Part shown: in pieces, positions 60,568 through 64,000 of the stretch
How the letters are laid out: the number at the start of each line of letters is the position of its first letter
Position numbering within the stretch: the stretch's first letter is position 1
Source of the DNA: Exiguobacterium sp. Helios
GTDB taxonomy: Bacteria > Bacillota > Bacilli > Exiguobacteriales > Exiguobacteriaceae
DNA: 64,000 bases
Direction: 5' to 3'
NCBI RefSeq assembly: GCF_014524545.1
Contig: NZ_CP053557.1
Span: forward strand, 1,823,501 to 1,887,500
Translations under genes and position numbers: made by a program
The notes under the pieces: generated by a model
Seen by the model: only the letters and a program-made list of their open reading frames with translations
What the model was told of the DNA's origin: nothing
Databases searched by the model: none

Positions 60568-62022
60568 CTATTCGTCACCGGACAATGGTGTCCCTGCCGG
60601 TGGAGTTGGCGGTTTAAGAAAAGTCTGTTGGTACCACGCTAAAACCTCTTCAAACTCCGCCTGTGTAAAGTAACCGGCATGAAACACGCTTGATCCGCGT
60701 AATGTGAGTTGAAACTTCAAAATATCTTTCTGTTCGAGAAAACGGGACACGTGGCCGGAGAAGGCTTCTATTTTCAGGCGGGGCGCATAAATCGTTTCCC
60801 GGTTGACGAGTTCTTTTCGTAAAATAAACAAATCGTCGTGATGTCCATAGCGGGTATTTTGATAGCCGGACCGGGCAACCGCATAGTACACCGGTAACAG
60901 CAGAATGAACGGTAAACCGAAGTAACGAAAAGGTTCCGGTAATCCATACAGCATCGCTCCGTTCAGCAGAACTAGTCCCAGGCTGTAACCGAACAGCGGC
61001 CAACGGACAACGTAAAAAAATCCCCGATCAACGGCCCGCTTGTGTGGATGCTGCAATTGAAAACGCGGTAAAAATTCCTTTAAAAAAGCATCGATTTCTC
61101 CGGTCCGGATGAACGGATGTAACAGCAACTTCTCTTCTTCGCCGCTTGCCGAGATGATGTGCAGCGAGAGATGGGCCCGCTTCAACCGCCGTTTGATCCA
61201 GCTTTCCTCTATGACGAGTGCCTGCACCTTATCCTGATGAAACACAACTTCCGTCCGGTTCAGGAAACCGTAGCCGATCGTCATCCGCTGTTTCTCGAGT
61301 GTTGCCCGAAACGATCCGTAGCGGAGGACGAATACTAAAATTGATCCAAGATAGATCAAGAGCAACAGCAGACCGCCGAGGATCAGTAACAAGACCAGTG
61401 ATAAATGCAACAGCTCATCAAACGCCCGGCTGATGTATTGCTCAATGAACCGGTTGGCGAACTGATAGACGGCTCCGAACCCGACGAGCGCGAGACCCAG
61501 TCGGCCTGATAACGCGCCTGCCGTGATTAAATCCATCAAACCGACGGTATAGGTGGTGGCCGGAGCAGTATGTTCAGTTGGTTGCGACACCGTTGTTGCA
61601 ATCGTCGACTTCAATTGTTTCGCAAACTCGAGCCGGACCCCTTTTAATTCGACTTCCGGTTTGCCGCTGTCGGACGAAGTCTCAACGGTCAGTGTCGCTA
61701 AACCAAGAATCCGTTCCAGCAGATTCTGATTGATCCCGATCGATTCAATTCGTTGGCGTTGCGTCGTCCGTTCACTTTTTCGAAAGATTCCTTTGTTGAT
61801 CCGAATCGACTGTTCATCAATCGTAAACGTATAAAAGTACCACGAAATGATGCCGAACACGAGTAAGAGGAAACTGATGACCACGGCGCCGATCATCGTA
61901 TACTTTCCGAATCCGTCATTCTTTAAATCATTGAACAAAATGACGGCAATCGGGATGACGAGTGACCGGAGCTGCGTCAACGTCGTCATTAAGATGAACA
62001 AAGGATGAACCCGTCGTGTCAT
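60568..62022 (-). CDS. ydbT: PH domain (bPH2) membrane protein, YdbT-like
   Basis: A 484-residue protein with three bacterial PH (YdbS/YdbT type) domains and about six membrane helices in pairs between them. The segment IRINKGIFRKSERTTQRQRIESIGINQNLLERILGLATLTVETSS is the family signature, repeated in weaker form later. B. subtilis YdbS-YdbT act together, reported to protect against certain amylocyclicin-like bacteriocins (from memory). Its start overlaps the end of the YdbS-like gene (ATGA), so the two form one unit. Confidence 0.88.
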   Translation of the reverse strand: MTRRVHPLFILMTTLTQLRSLVIPIAVILFNDLKNDGFGKYTMIGAVVISFLLLVFGIISWYFYTFTIDEQSIRINKGIFRKSERTTQRQRIESIGINQNLLERILGLATLTVETSSDSGKPEVELKGVRLEFAKQLKSTIATTVSQPTEHTAPATTYTVGLMDLITAGALSGRLGLALVGFGAVYQFANRFIEQYISRAFDELLHLSLVLLLILGGLLLLLIYLGSILVFVLRYGSFRATLEKQRMTIGYGFLNRTEVVFHQDKVQALVIEESWIKRRLKRAHLSLHIISASGEEEKLLLHPFIRTGEIDAFLKEFLPRFQLQHPHKRAVDRGFFYVVRWPLFGYSLGLVLLNGAMLYGLPEPFRYFGLPFILLLPVYYAVARSGYQNTRYGHHDDLFILRKELVNRETIYAPRLKIEAFSGHVSRFLEQKDILKFQLTLRGSSVFHAGYFTQAEFEEVLAWYQQTFLKPPTPPAGTPLSGDE

Positions 62023-62522
62023 AACGATTCCTCCTCCTGTTCCTCGAGTTTTGCGAATCGTTCAATCCGTTGTCGCAAGATGACCGCTTGTGTGACATCG
62101 AGTCCCGGCAATTCGATTTGACCGGACGCCGTATGAACGTTCATGTTCATCAAGTTCAATCGGCGAAGCAACGGACCGGACGACGTATCGATGATTTGTA
62201 CTTTGACTAAAGGAGTCACGACATGGCGTAAAATAAAGATACCGAACTCAACGACTAAAAATTCATCATCCACCCGGTATTTAAAATACTTTTGCCGGAT
62301 CTTCGGGATGTACACAAACTGGAGTAAAAAGAATACGATCCACACCCCGACGAGAATCCACATCCACCAGGGGGATAAATCCAGCCACTTGACCTGAACC
62401 ACGGTTGCCGTTCCGATCAGTAGCAAATAAATGGTATACTTAATGCCGACGTATTGACGTTCGGCGGTCACCGAGGCACGTGGCAAACGTTGCCAGTCCT
62501 CGGTCGGTTGATTTGGTTGCAT
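62019..62522 (-). CDS. ydbS: PH domain (bPH2) membrane protein, YdbS-like
   Basis: A 167-residue protein with two membrane helices (about 30-50 and 55-75) and one YdbS-type PH domain (about 80-165: FKYRVDDEFLVVEFGIFILRHVVTPLVKVQIIDTSSGPLLRRL). I chose ATG 62522, downstream of AAAGGCAGG; the open frame starts at 62582 without a ribosome binding site. It is the first gene of the ydbS-ydbT pair. Confidence 0.88.
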   Translation of the reverse strand: MQPNQPTEDWQRLPRASVTAERQYVGIKYTIYLLLIGTATVVQVKWLDLSPWWMWILVGVWIVFFLLQFVYIPKIRQKYFKYRVDDEFLVVEFGIFILRHVVTPLVKVQIIDTSSGPLLRRLNLMNMNVHTASGQIELPGLDVTQAVILRQRIERFAKLEEQEEESL

Positions 62523-62654
62523 CCAATCGCCTGCCTTTCCTTTTTCCATACGGGAAGAGACTTGCTCAAGTTTCATTGTCATAAACAGACGTTGACATTT
62601 CGCTGCGAATCATCGCATATATAAGAGAGTAGAAATGTATTTCAAGGAGGAACC

Positions 62655-63110
62655 ATGCTAACATTTGAAGAAAAATTAAACATCATCGAGACTTTCCCAC
62701 AACTTGTCCGGAAAGAAGTCTCGCTTAACCGTGTCAATTTTCATTTCCCGGAAAGTCAGTTCGAGAAAAAAATCGTCGTCTATCATCTTCACCCGAACGG
62801 CAACGGTTTTGTCTACGCTGCAGGATTACCGGGATATGAAACGGATCGGAAAGGTTTCGTCAACATCCGTGAATTCTCCGAGCCTGCTTTAATTCTCTTA
62901 TTACAAGATGCAATCAAAGCACTTGAGACGGTCGAGACCGTGGAAACACTGGAAGAAACATGGGTCAACGATAACCAGTTCGAATTGACATTGTTAAATG
63001 AAGACCTCGATACGTGGCTAGTGTACGCGGGCGACTTGCTTGACGGTGCGTTCAATTCGTATAAAGAAGCAGCGAATTATCTGGAAGAAGAAGGATTCCG
63101 CCGCAAATAA
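62655..63110 (+). CDS. Conserved hypothetical protein
   Basis: A 151-residue soluble protein. MLTFEEKLNIIETFPQLVRKEVSLNRVNFHF and the final GAFNSYKEAANYLEEEGFRRK suggest a small alpha/beta protein of a Bacillales-wide family, but I cannot name it. AAGGAGGA lies 5-6 bases before ATG 62655. It is monocistronic, divergent from ydbS and convergent with ohrR. Confidence 0.75.
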   Translation: MLTFEEKLNIIETFPQLVRKEVSLNRVNFHFPESQFEKKIVVYHLHPNGNGFVYAAGLPGYETDRKGFVNIREFSEPALILLLQDAIKALETVETVETLEETWVNDNQFELTLLNEDLDTWLVYAGDLLDGAFNSYKEAANYLEEEGFRRK

Positions 63111-63116
63111 ATAGTT

Positions 63117-63154
63117 AAAATGAACGGGACTGTCAATCAGTCCCGTTCATTTTT
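63117..63154. terminator. Bidirectional terminator overlapping the end of ohrR
   Basis: AAAATGAACGGGACTG pairs with CAGTCCCGTTCATTTT (16 bp perfect), with T4-T5 on each strand. The right arm also encodes the last residues (MNGTD) of ohrR. Confidence 0.9.
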
Positions 63155-63567
63155 AGAGTCAACCGGTTTAAGGTCTGTTTGACCAGTTCCAAATCTTCTT
63201 CCGATACACCGAGTAACTCCTTTAAGGCCAGCGGAATTTGTTCGGCCTCGTTTCGGAGGGCCTGTCCGTCTGCTGTCAACGTGATTTGAATATGCCGTTC
63301 GTCAGTCGGATTTTTGACACGTTCCACTAAGCCCGAAGCTTCTAATTTTTTTAATAAGGGTGTTAACGTCCCTGAATCAAGATGCAACCGTTCGCCGACC
63401 GCTTTTAATGATTGTTGGTCCTCCTCCCACAAAACGAGCATGACAAGATATTGGGGATAGGTTAATCCAAGCGGCTCGAGCAAGGGACGGTATCGCTTCG
63501 TGATTTCACGGGAAATCGCATAAAACGGAAAACAGAGTTGTTCCTCCAGCAATAAGGGATTCGACAT
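63133..63567 (-). CDS. ohrR: MarR family peroxide sensor OhrR
   Basis: A 144-residue MarR-type repressor. The N-terminal redox cysteine C12 in EQLCFPFYAISREITKRY matches Cys15 of B. subtilis OhrR, and no other cysteine is present (1-Cys type). The winged helix spans about 45-105 (LKAVGERLHLDSGTLTPLLKKLE). Oxidation by organic peroxides releases it from the ohr promoter. It is divergent from ohr, with a candidate operator between them. Confidence 0.93.
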   Translation of the reverse strand: MSNPLLLEEQLCFPFYAISREITKRYRPLLEPLGLTYPQYLVMLVLWEEDQQSLKAVGERLHLDSGTLTPLLKKLEASGLVERVKNPTDERHIQITLTADGQALRNEAEQIPLALKELLGVSEEDLELVKQTLNRLTLKMNGTD

Positions 63568-63605
63568 ATATATCCTCCTTCAAGCAAAATAGTTGCGTTC
63601 TCATA

Positions 63606-63623
63606 TAGATTGTATAAAATCTA
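63606..63623. promoter_or_regulatory. Candidate OhrR operator
   Basis: TAGATT and AATCTA, 6-base spacer, form an inverted repeat in the AT-rich space between ohrR and ohr. The position fits control of both genes by OhrR. Confidence 0.6.
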
Positions 63624-63672
63624 ATTGTAAGCTACTTAAATTAATCAGCCAACCCGAAAGGAAGTTATCATT

Positions 63673-64000
63673 ATGAAACCAATGTTCACATCATCTGCTA
63701 CAGCTGTCGGAGGCCGTGACGGCCGCGTCGTATCGGAAGACGGTATTTTAGACGTCGCTCTCGCTATGCCTGTACCGGGATCGAAGAAACAAGCGACAAA
63801 CCCGGAACAATTATTTGCTGCCGGATACTCTGCTTGTTTTGATTCCGCTTTAAACCTGGTTGCCCGTAAGCAAGGAATCAAACATGACGGAAGTGAAGTC
63901 ACTGCACACGTCACGTTGAATGAAGCAGCAGACGGATTTACACTTTCAGTTGAACTGGACGTTCTTGTCCGTGGTGTTTCAGAAGAACAAGCTGCTGAGC
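63673..64000 (+). CDS. ohr: Organic hydroperoxide resistance protein Ohr (partial)
   Basis: The first 109 residues of an Ohr/OsmC-family thiol peroxidase; the gene continues past the window. The N-terminal FTSSATAVGGRDGRVVSEDG and the peroxidatic cysteine in GYSACFDSAL are typical; the resolving cysteine near residue 120 lies beyond the edge. Ohr reduces organic hydroperoxides using a lipoyl-based electron donor. The ATG at 63673 follows GAAAGGAAG. Confidence 0.93.
   Translation, partial: MKPMFTSSATAVGGRDGRVVSEDGILDVALAMPVPGSKKQATNPEQLFAAGYSACFDSALNLVARKQGIKHDGSEVTAHVTLNEAADGFTLSVELDVLVRGVSEEQAAE

Noticed and set aside
1-64000. CRISPR arrays, tRNA or rRNA genes, transposases, prophage
   Set aside because: I looked for regular repeats, tRNA-like cloverleafs and transposase motifs and saw none; the only integrase-type gene is XerS with no phage genes around it.

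Overview
The window looks like ordinary chromosome of a low-to-mid GC Gram-positive bacterium of the Bacillales. The evidence is the Bacillus-type gene neighbourhoods (ywnA/ywnB, yneT-parE-parC, ykoE-ykoD-ykoC, ohrR/ohr, ydbS/ydbT), strong GGAGG-type ribosome binding sites, SigB-type promoters, Fur and Zur boxes of the Bacillus 7-1-7 type, and many lipoproteins. The overall gene content reminds me of Exiguobacterium, but that is inference from memory. I see no rRNA, tRNA, CRISPR array, prophage or insertion sequence.

Layout. 0-3.8 kb: ywnB/ywnA pair, a small membrane protein, an orphan ABC ATPase, a luciferase-like monooxygenase and an SDR dehydrogenase. 3.9-4.35 kb: a decayed gene. 4.36-10.46 kb: a six-gene nickel/opine-metallophore-type ABC importer operon ending in a MATE exporter, behind a promoter carrying two Zur-type operators. 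10.46-14.1 kb: small hypothetical genes, a nucleotidyltransferase and an IsdG/HmoA-type heme monooxygenase. 14.1-19 kb: three paralogous lipoproteins around an alpha/beta hydrolase. 19-24 kb: FAD oxidoreductase, TPP-riboswitch-controlled thiamine ECF transporter, and ctc/L25 with a SigB promoter. 24.3-28.1 kb: SNF2 helicase and XerS recombinase. 28.5-33.4 kb: CoA-binding protein and topoisomerase IV (parE, parC). 33.4-40.7 kb: NUDIX hydrolase, SatD/DUF3307 pair, phosphatase, ComEC-like hydrolase with DUF3006, and a MoxR/DUF58 operon. 40.7-45.2 kb: small membrane proteins, WYL regulator, hydrolase, YolD-like protein and SigB-type general stress protein. 45.2-49 kb: Fur-controlled efeO-efeB-efeU iron uptake. 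49-64 kb: DUF2339 protein, SH3/C39 secreted protein, oxidoreductases, a K+/H+-type antiporter, a PP2C-like protein, a degenerate hydrolase, the YdbS/YdbT pair, and ohrR with a truncated ohr.

How the genes work together. Metal supply is a recurring theme: the Zur-box importer (zinc or zinc-metallophore), the Fur-box Efe system (iron) and the heme monooxygenase. Stress response is a second: two or three SigB promoters, ohrR/ohr, and general stress proteins. Chromosome maintenance is a third: XerS, SNF2 and topoisomerase IV around an intergenic region full of inverted and direct repeats. The most interesting regulatory or novel signals are the Zur operon with its coupled MATE exporter, a regular array of GTAACAA boxes in front of satD, a C-rich-loop small-RNA candidate at 54.0 kb, an apparent ATC start codon in one lipoprotein, and an alpha/beta hydrolase that has lost its nucleophile.
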